From Sulfurovum sp. NBC37-1 (GTDB lineage Bacteria; Campylobacterota; Campylobacteria; Campylobacterales; Sulfurovaceae), in contig NC_009663.1 of NCBI RefSeq assembly GCF_000010345.1, forward strand, positions 1,860,001-1,924,000: a stretch of DNA of 64,000 bases, given 5' to 3'. Shown here one piece after another: positions 7,337-16,641 of the stretch. The position numbers were made by a program, and so were the translations under genes. The stretch's first letter is position 1. Every line of letters begins with the position of its first letter. The notes below the pieces were generated by a model. It saw only the letters and a program-made list of their open reading frames with translations. It did not search any database and was not told where the DNA came from.

Positions 7337-10300
7337 CTATATCGCGTAGTAGGTCGCTTTAGGGTGGTGCACCACCAAAGCCGTCGTACTTTGTTCCGGA
7401 TGTATCTGGAAGGTTTCACTCAGCTCGATACCGAACTCTTCGGGCTTCAAGAGATCAAAGATGATACGGCTCTGCTCAAGGTCCGGGCAGGCCGCATAGC
7501 CAAATGAATATCTTGCACCCCGATAGCGGTTCATTCGGACATCCCTGAGTGTAGCACCCTCATCTTCTTTGAGAATACCGAGATCCATACGTATCTGTTT
7601 ATGTGCTACTTCGGCAAGGGCTTCGGCAAGCTCTACCGAGAAACCGTGTACCATGTTGTATTCAAGGTATTTGCCCGCATCGTAAAGTTCTTTCTCATAG
7701 GCTGAGAATTTGGAACCCGCACTCACGCAGGTGATCCCCAGTACATCGTGTCTTTCATGCCTGAAAAAGTCACTCAGCGCTCTGTAGGGTTTTCTTCTCT
7801 GTCTCGGAAAAGAGAAGGCATATTCGGCTCTGCCTACCACCTCTTTGAAAGGTTCCCTGTCGGCATTTTCGTCGACATTCCATCCTTCGCTCTCCGAAAA
7901 GACCAGAAGCTCTCTGTCGTTGCTCCGTACAGGATAGTAGCCGTAAATGATGGTCGGATCAAAAAGATCCTTCTCTATAAACTCTTTTTTCAGACGTTCA
8001 TAGGCAGGATAGACCGTTTCATCCAGCAATTTCTGGTACGCCTCTTTTGTCATCCCTTTGCTCTTGTAGCCCCAATGCATTTTGATGACCGTTTTCTGGT
8101 TGACCCAGTCAAAGACCATATTCAGGTCAAGGTCCTTTTTTTGCAATACCCTTCTGCCCCAGAACGGCGGTGTCGGGATATCGACAGGTTCAGGCATTTG
8201 GATCTCTTCAAAAGGCGGAATGACCACCTCTTTCTTTTCTTTCTTCTCTTCTCTTTTCACCATATCACCGGCCAGACGGGTATCTAGACCAACAGAAGGA
8301 TCTTCATTGTATTTCTCAATACGGCTCATCACAATCACACCGTCAAAGGCATCACGGCAGTAGAAGATGGGCCCTTTGTAGATGGGGCGGCAGAAGTCGT
8401 CAACAAAAGAGCGTGTCAGTGCCGCACCGCCCAGAAGTACAGGTATCGTCATTCCCATCTCGGCCATGGTTTCCAGGTTATCTTTCATGACCGCCGTGGA
8501 TTTTACCAGCAGGCCGCTCATGCCGATGGCCTGTACCTTATGCTCCTTATGGGCTTCAAGATAGGTATCAAGATCCGTCTTGATACCGACATTGATCACC
8601 TTGAAACCGTTGTTGGAGAGGATGATGTCGACAAGGTTCTTCCCGACATCGTGCACATCGCCTTTGACCGTTCCGATCACCAGCGTCGTATCGGTTTCTT
8701 TCTCCTGCTTGGTCAGGTACGGGTTCAGATAGTCAACTGTCGCTTTCATCGTTTCCGCAGACTGCAGAACAAAAGGCAGCTGCATCTGACCTGAACCAAA
8801 GAGTTCACCGACTACTTTCATCGCATCGATGAGGATTTCGTTGACAATCCTGTCCGGATCGATCTCTTTTCTTGCTTCTTCGACCAGAGGAATCATACGC
8901 TCTTTGTCCCCGTCAAGCAGCAGTTTGGCGATTTTCTCTTCACTGTTCATCGCCTCGTATTCCTCATCGGTTCCGGAGTCGTCCACCGTTTTGTCAGAGA
9001 AGTGTTCTATGAACCTGAAAAGCGAGTTGTCGTCCGGACGGAAGAGCAGCTCTTCGCAGATATCGATGTCTTCCTGACTCATCTTGGCCAGGGGTACGAT
9101 GTGTTTGACGTTGATAATCACCGAGGTCATCCCTGCCTGAATACAGTGGTGTAGGAAAACGGAGTTCAGATAGATCCTTGCATTCTTGTCCAGCCCGAAG
9201 GAGATGTTCGACAGTCCCAGTGTCGAACCGACTTCCGGGTGTCTTTTGTGCAGTTCCCTGATCGCTTCGAGTGTCTGTATCGCCGCATCACGGTACTCCA
9301 GGTCCCCTGAACCGACCGTAAAGGTCAGCATATCGAAAATGAGGTTTCTAGGATCGATCCCGTGACGGTTTACACAGAGGTCATAAATACGTTCCGCTAC
9401 CCTAAGCTTCTCTTCTGTCGTTTTCGCCATACCGGTCTCATCGATGGTCAGACAGACCAGCGCTGTGCCGTATTTCTTCGCAAGCTGACAGATGGCATCG
9501 AGCTTGCCTTCCCCGTCTTCAAGATTGACGGAGTTGATGATGGGTTTTCCACCGATGCATTTGAGCGCTGCTTCCATCGTACCCACGCGGGTGGCATCGG
9601 GCATGAGCGGTAGAGGGATCTTCTGGTTATAGAGTTCCATGACCGCGGACATGTCGGTCGCACCGTTACGCCCTGCAAACTCCACGTTCACATCCAGACA
9701 GTGCGCCCCGTCACGTACCTGCGCCTGGCCTACGGTCAGTGTCCCCTCATAATCACCGGCAATGATGAGTTCCCTGAATGCTTTGGAGCCCGTGGCGTTG
9801 CTCCGCTCCCCGATAAGCAGCGGAGCAGGTTTTTGAAACAGTTCGGTCGTAGTGAAGAGTGAAGCGATAGAAGGCTCTATAGAACCTGTCGGCTTCTTCG
9901 GCTTGATGGTCTCTACCGCTTTTTTTAGCGCCTGAATGTGCTGTGGTGTCGTACCGCAGCAGCCGCCAAGGAAGCTCACCCCGTCAAACTCTGTGAACTC
10001 GAGCTGTTTCTGTGTGAATTCATCAGGCCCCATCGGATAATAGGTATATCCCCCGCGATTCTGCGGCAATCCTGCATTGGCATGTACAGAGATGGGGATA
10101 CTGCACAGCTCGCTCAGTGTTTTGAGATGTTTCTTCACCTGGTCGGGGCCGGTTCCGCAATTAAAGCCCAGAGAGAGAATATCAAAAGGTTCCATAATGG
10201 TAACGATCGTCGTCGCATCCGTACCGATAAGCATAGAGCCGCTCAGTTCAATAGTGACGGAAACCATTACCGGCAGTTCAACACCGCGCTCTTTGTTGGC

Positions 10301-10846
10301 ATCCTGACAGGCATGCAGTGCTGCTTTGATCTGAAGAGGGTCCTGACATGTTTCAAGTAAAAATACATCGCATCCGCCGTCGATCAGCCCCAAAGCTACA
10401 GTCTTGTACCCCTCGTACATCTCGTCGTAATGGATGTGCCCCAAAGAAGGCAGTTTGGTTCCCGGGCCGATGGAGCCAAGTACGAATTTCGGTGAAATCT
10501 TCGTGCTGTATTCTGCACAAATCTCTTTAACCAGTTCTGCCCCTTTTTTGGAGAGTTCATAGGCACGTTCACCCATCTGGTATTCATCAAGTACCCAGGG
10601 CATGGTACCAAAAGTATTGGTTTTTATCAGGTCGGCACCCGCCATCGCGTAGCGTTTATGGATACGTTTGATCAAGTCGGCTGCAGTATCGTTGAGCAGT
10701 TCGTTGCAGCCTTCCTGTTCCTTGCCACTGTGATCAATCCACGCTTCTTTTGGTACGTCAAGGTCTTGTATCTGCGTACCCATAGCACCATCTATGACCA
10801 GTATACGCTTTTCCAATAATGATTTAATTGTTTCGGTAATTGACAA
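7337..10846 (-). CDS. metH: Cobalamin-dependent methionine synthase
   Basis: Cytosolic enzyme of 1169 residues that transfers methyl from methyltetrahydrofolate to homocysteine through cobalamin. Domains in order: homocysteine-binding TIM barrel (about 1-325; VIDGAMGTQIQ start, zinc cysteines in GGCCGTTPQ near residue 294), pterin-binding barrel (about 340-620; GERSNATGSKAF, DVNVE), cobalamin cap and binding domain (about 640-870; GDVHDVGKN with the cobalt-ligand His near 731), and the SAM-binding reactivation domain (about 890-1169; MNRYRGARYSFGYAACPDL). Slightly shorter than the E. coli enzyme (1227) but complete. The start is TTG at 10846 with AAGGA upstream. It is transcribed alone, divergent from the PAS protein; no riboswitch is recognisable in the 145-base gap. 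Confidence 0.96.
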   Translation of the reverse strand: MSITETIKSLLEKRILVIDGAMGTQIQDLDVPKEAWIDHSGKEQEGCNELLNDTAADLIKRIHKRYAMAGADLIKTNTFGTMPWVLDEYQMGERAYELSKKGAELVKEICAEYSTKISPKFVLGSIGPGTKLPSLGHIHYDEMYEGYKTVALGLIDGGCDVFLLETCQDPLQIKAALHACQDANKERGVELPVMVSVTIELSGSMLIGTDATTIVTIMEPFDILSLGFNCGTGPDQVKKHLKTLSELCSIPISVHANAGLPQNRGGYTYYPMGPDEFTQKQLEFTEFDGVSFLGGCCGTTPQHIQALKKAVETIKPKKPTGSIEPSIASLFTTTELFQKPAPLLIGERSNATGSKAFRELIIAGDYEGTLTVGQAQVRDGAHCLDVNVEFAGRNGATDMSAVMELYNQKIPLPLMPDATRVGTMEAALKCIGGKPIINSVNLEDGEGKLDAICQLAKKYGTALVCLTIDETGMAKTTEEKLRVAERIYDLCVNRHGIDPRNLIFDMLTFTVGSGDLEYRDAAIQTLEAIRELHKRHPEVGSTLGLSNISFGLDKNARIYLNSVFLHHCIQAGMTSVIINVKHIVPLAKMSQEDIDICEELLFRPDDNSLFRFIEHFSDKTVDDSGTDEEYEAMNSEEKIAKLLLDGDKERMIPLVEEARKEIDPDRIVNEILIDAMKVVGELFGSGQMQLPFVLQSAETMKATVDYLNPYLTKQEKETDTTLVIGTVKGDVHDVGKNLVDIILSNNGFKVINVGIKTDLDTYLEAHKEHKVQAIGMSGLLVKSTAVMKDNLETMAEMGMTIPVLLGGAALTRSFVDDFCRPIYKGPIFYCRDAFDGVIVMSRIEKYNEDPSVGLDTRLAGDMVKREEKKEKKEVVIPPFEEIQMPEPVDIPTPPFWGRRVLQKKDLDLNMVFDWVNQKTVIKMHWGYKSKGMTKEAYQKLLDETVYPAYERLKKEFIEKDLFDPTIIYGYYPVRSNDRELLVFSESEGWNVDENADREPFKEVVGRAEYAFSFPRQRRKPYRALSDFFRHERHDVLGITCVSAGSKFSAYEKELYDAGKYLEYNMVHGFSVELAEALAEVAHKQIRMDLGILKEDEGATLRDVRMNRYRGARYSFGYAACPDLEQSRIIFDLLKPEEFGIELSETFQIHPEQSTTALVVHHPKATYYAI

Positions 10847-10991
10847 AAAAAATCCTTTTAACTAATTGTTGCAATTGTATCAAAGTATGCAGGAAAAACG
10901 GTTAAATTCAGTTATTATTTAAATTTCTTATAATTATCTTAAGCTTTCTACTGATATGATTAGAAAATAGACTATAGCCAGTGGAGAAAGC

Positions 10992-11447
10992 ATGGGCAAA
11001 ACTATCAAAAACATTATCACCGGAAAAGAAATCGTAAAACCTGATCCCGTCGATGAAGAAGTTCCTTTCGACGGTGGTGTCATGATCACTGAAACGGACA
11101 CAGCTGGTATCATTACCTATGCCAACCGTAAGTTCAGAGAATTAACCGGCTATTCAAAAGAAGAGCTGATTGGGTCGCCGCATAGTATTAACAGACATCC
11201 GGATATGCCCAAAGCTGCATTCAAAGGCCTATGGGAGATAATCAAGAAAGGGAACTACTGGGAAGGTCTTGTCAAAAATATGAACAAAGATGGGAAGTAC
11301 TATCTTGTTATAGTCTGGATCAAACCGAAATTTGATGAAGATGGAAATATTGTAGGGTACATTGCCGGACGTAAGATAGCCGATCGAGATGCAATGAACA
11401 AAGCACTTGCACAGTACAAAGAAATGAAGGCCGCTGAAGAAGCATAG
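10992..11447 (+). CDS. Single-domain PAS sensor protein (Aer-like)
   Basis: A 151-residue soluble protein made of one PAS domain (about 25-140). The run TYANRKFRELTGYSKEELIG, HPDMPKAAFKGLW and WEGLVKNMNKDGKYY is the pattern of Aer-type PAS domains that bind FAD and sense redox state or oxygen. No output domain is fused, so it must act through a partner, perhaps a chemoreceptor or kinase. GGAG precedes the ATG; TATAAT at 10929-10934 is a possible -10 box. The neighbours are metabolic and give no hint of the partner. Confidence 0.85.
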   Translation: MGKTIKNIITGKEIVKPDPVDEEVPFDGGVMITETDTAGIITYANRKFRELTGYSKEELIGSPHSINRHPDMPKAAFKGLWEIIKKGNYWEGLVKNMNKDGKYYLVIVWIKPKFDEDGNIVGYIAGRKIADRDAMNKALAQYKEMKAAEEA

Positions 11448-11454
11448 CGGCTTT
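11427..11454 (+). terminator. Stem-loop at the 3' end of the PAS gene
   Basis: AAGGCCGCT (11427-11435) pairs with AGCGGCTTT (11446-11454) around a 10-base loop, 9 base pairs with one G-U. The stem includes the last codons and the stop of the PAS gene and faces the end of the convergent gene at 11460. A T7 run follows only after about 15 bases. Confidence 0.5.
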
Positions 11455-11459
11455 CGTAC

Positions 11460-11690
11460 TTATAAACTTTTTTTGGCTTCCTCTAGTGCTGCAATGAGAG
11501 CATCAATATTCGCTTTTGGAATATGGACTTTCCAGTCCGGCTCTTCGGCGCCTGCCTGAAGAGATATCCCTATACTTGCCACGCTCTCACTTCCTGCACC
11601 ATAAGGGTCGGTAATTGTTGTGATCGTGATCTTTCCGTCCTTTGTACCGCTCAATGCCAATTCGTCTATTTTGGTTACTGTTCCACTCAT
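11460..11690 (-). CDS. Small conserved-looking protein, unknown function
   Basis: A 76-residue acidic protein, predicted beta-rich in the first half (MSGTVTKIDELALSGTKDG, ITITTITDP) and helical at the end (ANIDALIAALEEAKKSL). No signal peptide or membrane segment. CAGGAG precedes the ATG. I do not recognise a family and the neighbours (PAS protein, lpxD) do not suggest a role. Confidence 0.6.
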   Translation of the reverse strand: MSGTVTKIDELALSGTKDGKITITTITDPYGAGSESVASIGISLQAGAEEPDWKVHIPKANIDALIAALEEAKKSL

Positions 11691-11741
11691 CTTATACTCC
11701 TGAAAATAATTTTACAGATTGATTATAACACAAATAGTTAA

Positions 11742-12701
11742 CTATTTTTTCTTTTTGATCAATCCCGATATTTTGGCCTGCAGCCTGAGCCATAGCCGAT
11801 GTTCAATGGCAGGGAAACCACCGTAAGTTTTACCGCCTTCAAGTGATTTCGTAGCCACACATCGTCCCGCAAGTGTAGAGAAATCACCTATACTCAAATG
11901 GCCTGTCGTTGCACTCTGCCCGCCCATGACCACATTCCTTCCCAGTGTCGTTGAACCCGAAAGCCCCACCTGCGAAGCAAAAAGACAGTGTTCACCCACA
12001 TCACAGTTGTGCGCGATCTGGATGAGATTGTCTATCTTGGTGCCTTTTCTCACATAGGTCGTACCGAATACCGCTCTGTCGACCGTACAATTCGCACCGA
12101 TCTCGACATCGTCCTCGATGATCGCATTGCCGTTCTGATAGATCTTGACATGTTCTCCTGTTCTTGTATGCGCAAAACCGTATCCGTCGGACCCTATGAC
12201 CGTTCCGCTGTGAATGATGCAGCGTTCCCCGATCTGCGTACCGTGATAGAGTGTCACATTTGGATGCAGCAGCGTATTCGAACCTACGGTCACATTGTCT
12301 CCAAGATAACAGCCTGCCAGTATGGTCACATTGTCTCCCAGCGTTACATTCTTACCAAAACGTACTTGTTCATCAATATCACACCCTTCACCCGTCTTTG
12401 GGGCATCTCCCTTTGTTTCAATCTTGTGGGCGAAAAGTTTGGATGCCAGTGCAAGTTTGAGGTAGGGTTCATCCGTAACCAATGCTATACTCGTTTCAGG
12501 CAGCAGTTTGGCATGTTCCGCATCGATCAGTACGGCGCCCGCTTTGGTCTCTGCCAATTGTGAGGCATATTTTGCATCGTTAAAAAAACTGAGTTGGGAA
12601 GAGGAAGCTTCGCTTAATGTATGTATGCCGTCTATATCGATATCTTTACCCTGATAATCCAGGCCGATCGTTTCTGCAATTTGGGAGAGTTTGTAAGTCA
12701 T
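11742..12701 (-). CDS. lpxD: UDP-3-O-acylglucosamine N-acyltransferase
   Basis: Third step of lipid A synthesis: adds the N-linked hydroxyacyl chain to UDP-3-O-acyl-glucosamine from acyl-ACP. The 319-residue protein has the N-terminal uridine-binding domain (about 1-95), a left-handed parallel beta-helix of hexapeptide repeats (about 100-280; [41 protein letters not shown]) with the catalytic His in [11 protein letters not shown], and a helical tail. The frame is open to 12767, but the extra residues are read from a palindromic repeat; ATG at 12701 with AGAAGGA is the true start. It follows ilvN in an apparent ilvB-ilvN-lpxD operon. Confidence 0.95.
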   Translation of the reverse strand: MTYKLSQIAETIGLDYQGKDIDIDGIHTLSEASSSQLSFFNDAKYASQLAETKAGAVLIDAEHAKLLPETSIALVTDEPYLKLALASKLFAHKIETKGDAPKTGEGCDIDEQVRFGKNVTLGDNVTILAGCYLGDNVTVGSNTLLHPNVTLYHGTQIGERCIIHSGTVIGSDGYGFAHTRTGEHVKIYQNGNAIIEDDVEIGANCTVDRAVFGTTYVRKGTKIDNLIQIAHNCDVGEHCLFASQVGLSGSTTLGRNVVMGGQSATTGHLSIGDFSTLAGRCVATKSLEGGKTYGGFPAIEHRLWLRLQAKISGLIKKKK

Positions 12702-12713
12702 ATCGATCCTTCT

Positions 12714-12775
12714 GTAGGGTGTGCAATTGCACACCAAAAATACGATGAATACGGTGTGCAATTGCACACCCTACG
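12714..12775. repeat. Composite palindromic (REP/BIME-like) element, copy 3
   Basis: Two identical perfect 18-base palindromes, GGTGTGCAATTGCACACC at 12718-12735 and 12753-12770, separated by 17 bases. The outer edges are GTAGGGTG (12714) and CACCCTACG (to 12775), the same edges as copy 1, but the palindrome core differs. It occupies nearly all of the gap between ilvN and lpxD and ends just before the lpxD ribosome site, so it may affect translation or partial termination between the two genes. Confidence 0.85.
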
Positions 12776-12780
12776 GGAAA

Positions 12781-13260
12781 TTAACGTTCTATGGCGACTA
12801 CACCGCCCCGTACGGTCTCACACGGATTGTAACGCTGCGCCGCTTCGATGAAATGCTTGATACGCTTCGGCTCGTCTGCCACCTGTGCGATGACCATTTC
12901 TTTGCCGACATTGACGATACCGCCGTTATACGCCCCGCACAGCGCCTGGATATCACTCAGGTTCTCGGCGATAGGGAACTTGATGAGCACCATCTCTTTT
13001 TCCACCATCTCTTCATGCTCGATGACCTTGTAGACCGGAATAAGTTTATGCAGCTGTTTGGTGATTTGTTCCATTACTCTGGCATTCCCCTTGGTCGCAA
13101 TGGTAATATGGGACATTTCACTGTCAGGGATGGGCGCAACGGTCAGAGACTCGATGTTGTATCCGCGTCCGGCAAAAAGTGCCGTGACCCTTGCAAGTAC
13201 TGAACTTTCATTCATGACCACGACGGAGATCACACGTCTTTCATTGATATTTTCAGTCAT
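12781..13260 (-). CDS. ilvN: Acetolactate synthase small (regulatory) subunit
   Basis: Regulatory subunit of acetohydroxyacid synthase, which activates the large subunit and confers valine feedback inhibition. The 159 residues hold an N-terminal ACT domain (about 8-85; VVVMNESSVLARVTALFAGRGYNIESL) and the C-terminal ALS small-subunit domain (about 88-159). The length is that of IlvH/IlvN long forms. The ATG shares one base with the ilvB stop (TAATG), so translation is coupled and the subunits should be made together. The gene could equally be named ilvH. Confidence 0.95.
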   Translation of the reverse strand: MTENINERRVISVVVMNESSVLARVTALFAGRGYNIESLTVAPIPDSEMSHITIATKGNARVMEQITKQLHKLIPVYKVIEHEEMVEKEMVLIKFPIAENLSDIQALCGAYNGGIVNVGKEMVIAQVADEPKRIKHFIEAAQRYNPCETVRGGVVAIER

Positions 13261-14969
13261 TATTTCTCCTCCCCGCCTGTTTCGGTTTTTGAAGGCAGCA
13301 TCATGTTGAAGAGTGCCCCGCCTGACGGTACCATTGGAAGTACGTTCTCAAAACGGTTGACCGCAACGTTCATGAAACATACCTTGTCCTGCTCGATCGC
13401 ATCTTTGATCGCCGCATCGAATTCCTCTTTGGTCGTCACATCGTACCCGATACCGCCGCACGCTTCCGCCAGCGCCTTCCAGTTCGGCTGGAATGTCAGG
13501 TCTGTCTCGGAGTAGCGTTTTTCATAAAAGAAGGTCTGCCACTGTCTTACCATTCCCAGGAAATGGTTGTTGAGGATCATATTGATCACAGGGGTTTTAT
13601 ACTCGGCAGCCGTCACAAGTTCCTGCATATTCATCAGGATCGATCCGTCACCGGTCACGTTGATGACCGTCTTCTCAGGAAAAGCTCTTTTGGCACCGAT
13701 GGCTGCAGGGAAACCGAAGCCCATCGTTCCCAGGCCGCCCGAGTTGATCCACTGGCGCGGCCTGTCGAACGGATAGTGCTGCGCCGCCCACATCTGGTGC
13801 TGACCGACATCCGAAGTGATGATGGCATCTTCACCGACAAGTTCTCCGATACGCTCGATAGCCCACTGCGGCTTGATGACTTCATCCGAATCGACATAGG
13901 ATTGCGGATGCAGTTCATCATAACGCTTGAGGATCTCCCTCCAGGCATTGTAGCGCTCAGTGTTCACATCATCAAGCAATGGAAGCATCTGCTCAAGTAC
14001 CTGCGAGACATCGCCAACGATTGGGTAGTCCACATCGACCAGCTTCGCGATATTGGCCGGGTCGATATCGACATGGATGATATCGGCATACTTGGCGAAC
14101 TCGGAAAGTTTTCCCGTGACCCTGTCATCGAATCTTGCACCCAGAGAGATGACAAGATCTGTCTCGGACATCGCCATATTGGAAGCATAGTTTCCGTGCA
14201 TACCGAGCATGCCGAGCAACAACGGGTTCTTTGCACCCATAACCCCTCTTGCCATCAATGTTTCAACGGCAGGTATCTGTGTTGTTTCAGCTAGTTGGCG
14301 TACCAGTTTATAGGCATTGGAAAGTACAACACCGCCACCGATATACAACAGCGGTTTCTTCGCTTTTTTGATCGCTTCGACCGCTTTTTCTATCTGTCTT
14401 TTATTCCCTTTGTAGGTCGGCTTGTAACTCGGAATATTCACAGAATCCGGATACTTGAACTCACCAATCTCTACCGTGATATCTTTGGGAACATCGACCA
14501 GTACAGGTCCCGGTCTGCCGCTTCTTGCAATGTAGAAAGCTTCTTTGAGGATACGCGGAAGCTCTTCAAGCGAGCGTACCAGGAAGTTATGCTTCGTACA
14601 GGGTCTGGAGATACCCACGGCATCGATCTCCTGAAAACCGTCCGTACCGATGAGAGACAAAGGTACCTGTCCGGAGATCACAACCATGGGAATGGAGTCC
14701 ATATAGGCTGTTGCCAGTCCTGTAACTGCATTGGTAAATCCCGGACCCGATGTCACCATGGCAACACCGACTTTTCCTGTCGCTCTTGCATATCCGTCTG
14801 CAGCATGTACTGCTGCCTGCTCATGACGGTTGAGAATATGTTCAAAACCGTTCTGCTTGTAAATTTCATCGTAAACGTGCATGATCGCACCGCCGGGGTA
14901 ACCGAATACGGTCTTAACACCCTCGGCAATAATCGCCTCACACACCATTTGTGCACCACTCATTTGCAT
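13260..14969 (-). CDS. ilvB: Acetolactate synthase large (catalytic) subunit
   Basis: Thiamine-diphosphate enzyme that makes acetolactate or acetohydroxybutyrate, the first common step of branched-chain amino acid synthesis. 569 residues. The N-terminal Pyr domain shows GYPGGAIMHVYDEIY and the TPP-activating glutamate in NRHEQAAVHAADGYARATG; the middle FAD-binding domain follows; the C-terminal domain has the TPP/Mg motif GDGSILMNMQE and NNHFLGMV. GGAG lies 8 bases before the ATG. TATAAT on the minus strand at 15002-14997 is a good -10 candidate. First gene of ilvB-ilvN-lpxD. Confidence 0.96.
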   Translation of the reverse strand: MQMSGAQMVCEAIIAEGVKTVFGYPGGAIMHVYDEIYKQNGFEHILNRHEQAAVHAADGYARATGKVGVAMVTSGPGFTNAVTGLATAYMDSIPMVVISGQVPLSLIGTDGFQEIDAVGISRPCTKHNFLVRSLEELPRILKEAFYIARSGRPGPVLVDVPKDITVEIGEFKYPDSVNIPSYKPTYKGNKRQIEKAVEAIKKAKKPLLYIGGGVVLSNAYKLVRQLAETTQIPAVETLMARGVMGAKNPLLLGMLGMHGNYASNMAMSETDLVISLGARFDDRVTGKLSEFAKYADIIHVDIDPANIAKLVDVDYPIVGDVSQVLEQMLPLLDDVNTERYNAWREILKRYDELHPQSYVDSDEVIKPQWAIERIGELVGEDAIITSDVGQHQMWAAQHYPFDRPRQWINSGGLGTMGFGFPAAIGAKRAFPEKTVINVTGDGSILMNMQELVTAAEYKTPVINMILNNHFLGMVRQWQTFFYEKRYSETDLTFQPNWKALAEACGGIGYDVTTKEEFDAAIKDAIEQDKVCFMNVAVNRFENVLPMVPSGGALFNMMLPSKTETGGEEK

Positions 14970-14996
14970 GGTCTACACTCCATTAATTTTTTACTG

Positions 14997-15002
14997 ATTA
15001 TA
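14997..15002 (-). promoter_or_regulatory. -10 box for ilvB operon
   Basis: Minus-strand TATAAT 28 bases before the ilvB ATG. No consensus -35 hexamer is seen at 17 bases, which is usual in Campylobacterota, where the -35 region is poorly conserved. Confidence 0.45.
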
Positions 15003-15100
15003 GCAAAATAACATTAGAGTGGATACAAATTCGTATAAAATCAGATAAAAAGAGTCCTTTTTTCTTGATTAGAATCATCAAAATGCTCAGCTGATTTCAT

Positions 15101-15106
15101 TATACT
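15101..15106 (+). promoter_or_regulatory. -10 box giving a leaderless or near-leaderless mRNA
   Basis: TATACT ends 5 bases before the ATG of the ODP-kinase. If it is used, transcription would begin at or within a base or two of the start codon. No ribosome-binding sequence is visible upstream of this ATG, which agrees with a leaderless message. Confidence 0.35.
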
Positions 15107-15111
15107 TTTCT

Positions 15112-16641
15112 ATGGATTTTACACAAGCCGTAAAGATAGCGAAATACATTTACTGGGTGGGAATGTATCTGGAAAATGATCCTTTTCAGTGTCACCCCTA
15201 CTTCATAGAGAACGGTAATGAATCAATATTGATAGACCCCGGTTCCATGCTTGAATTCGAAGCCGTTGTCAGGAAGGTCAACACGATCTCTTCGATGAAA
15301 AACATCAAGTATATCATTCTGCACCATCAGGACCCGGACCTGGCCGCTGCAGTTCCCCAGATGGAAAAACTGATAGACCGCTCCGATCTTCTTGTCATTA
15401 CGCACAGCAGAATGGTTCCCCTGGTCAAACACTATCTTATCAAGTCAAATTACTACGAGATAGACAAACATGACCATCAGCTTGTAAGCGGCAATCTTCA
15501 CCTGCAGTTCATCACTACACCCTACTGCCACTCTCCCGGAGCCTTCGTAACGTATGAGCCCTCCACAAAAACACTCTTTTCAGGTGATATCTTCGGGGGC
15601 ATTGAAGAGTCGTGGGAATTCTTCGCAGGTGATGACTACTTCGAGAAAGCCAAACCGTTCCATGCCGAATATATGCCCAGCAGGGATATCTTCAATTATT
15701 CGCTCTCGAAGATAGAAAAGCTCGACCTGAATCTGATTGCACCGCAGCACGGATCTATCATACAAAAAGAGAAGATCACAGATCTGATCGAACAGATGAA
15801 GGGACTTGAATGCGGTCTGTACATTGAAAGGGAGTACAAAGACAGGCTCATTCATACTATCGAAGAGCTCAAAGAGAAAGACCTTGCACTGCGTGCCTCC
15901 ATGAAGGAACTTAAAGAGAAAGAAGAACTCCTTTTCCAGAAAGCAAAAATGGCCGATATGGGAGAGATGATAGCCAATATTGCACATCAGTGGCGCCAAC
16001 CGCTCGCAATGAACAATACCCTGATCTCTATTCTCAAAGAAAAGAATCGGCAGGATATCCTGCAGAGCGGGGAACTGGCCAGAAAGCTTCAGGAAATGGA
16101 GAGTAATATTCAGTACATGTCAAAGACCATAGATGATTTCATGCATTTCTATCACCCTGAAAAAGAGAAAAACCGTTTTCTCATTTCAGAAGTGCTTCAA
16201 CAGGCACTTGATATTACAAACCCTATGCTGAAAAAAGCAGGGATCGATCTTACATTCGAAAACATTTCCGAAGAAGCTGCCGAGGGATATATGAACGAAT
16301 ACATGCAGGTGATCATTTCCATTTTGCACAACGCGAAAGACACTCTCCTGTACAGAAAGGTCAAGGACCCCCATATAGCGCTCAGGCTCTATGAAAAAGA
16401 CGAAGATGTACTTCTTGAGATCAGCGACAATGCAGGTGGAGTACCCCAAGAGGACATACACCGTATCTTCGACCCCTATTTTACCACCAAACACAAATCG
16501 CTCGGTACGGGACTGGGGCTTTACATCTCAAAAATGATCATAGAGAAGAATATGGAGGGAACACTCTCTGTCTCCAATACCCGGGAGGGTGCCTTGTTCA
16601 GGATTGTGATGCCAAAAGCAGGAAAAACGGATGCAGCATAA
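15112..16641 (+). CDS. Histidine kinase with N-terminal ODP/metallo-beta-lactamase sensor domain
   Basis: Soluble 509-residue kinase with no membrane segments. Residues 1-235 form a metallo-beta-lactamase fold of the ODP/flavodiiron type: the likely metal ligands are H72-x-D74-x-D76, H140, D159 and H213, in the order and spacing of flavodiiron proteins. ODP domains bind non-haem di-iron and sense oxygen or iron. A charged coiled coil (about 237-280) leads to the dimerisation domain with H292 in AHQWRQPL, then the ATPase domain with N407 (LHNAKD), D439NAGG and GTGLGL (465-470). The last ligand of the FprA motif (His after D76) is Leu here. The gene overlaps its response regulator by 11 bases, so the two form a cognate pair. 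Inferred role: cytosolic oxygen/redox sensing. Confidence 0.88.
   Translation: MDFTQAVKIAKYIYWVGMYLENDPFQCHPYFIENGNESILIDPGSMLEFEAVVRKVNTISSMKNIKYIILHHQDPDLAAAVPQMEKLIDRSDLLVITHSRMVPLVKHYLIKSNYYEIDKHDHQLVSGNLHLQFITTPYCHSPGAFVTYEPSTKTLFSGDIFGGIEESWEFFAGDDYFEKAKPFHAEYMPSRDIFNYSLSKIEKLDLNLIAPQHGSIIQKEKITDLIEQMKGLECGLYIEREYKDRLIHTIEELKEKDLALRASMKELKEKEELLFQKAKMADMGEMIANIAHQWRQPLAMNNTLISILKEKNRQDILQSGELARKLQEMESNIQYMSKTIDDFMHFYHPEKEKNRFLISEVLQQALDITNPMLKKAGIDLTFENISEEAAEGYMNEYMQVIISILHNAKDTLLYRKVKDPHIALRLYEKDEDVLLEISDNAGGVPQEDIHRIFDPYFTTKHKSLGTGLGLYISKMIIEKNMEGTLSVSNTREGALFRIVMPKAGKTDAA

Noticed and set aside
10847-10991. Cobalamin or SAM riboswitch ahead of metH
   Set aside because: The gap to the divergent gene is 145 bases and no characteristic B12-box or SAM-type helix order is recognisable.
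12702-12767. N-terminal extension of lpxD
   Set aside because: The 22 extra codons are encoded by the palindromic repeat; the normal LpxD N-terminus and ribosome site fit ATG at 12701.
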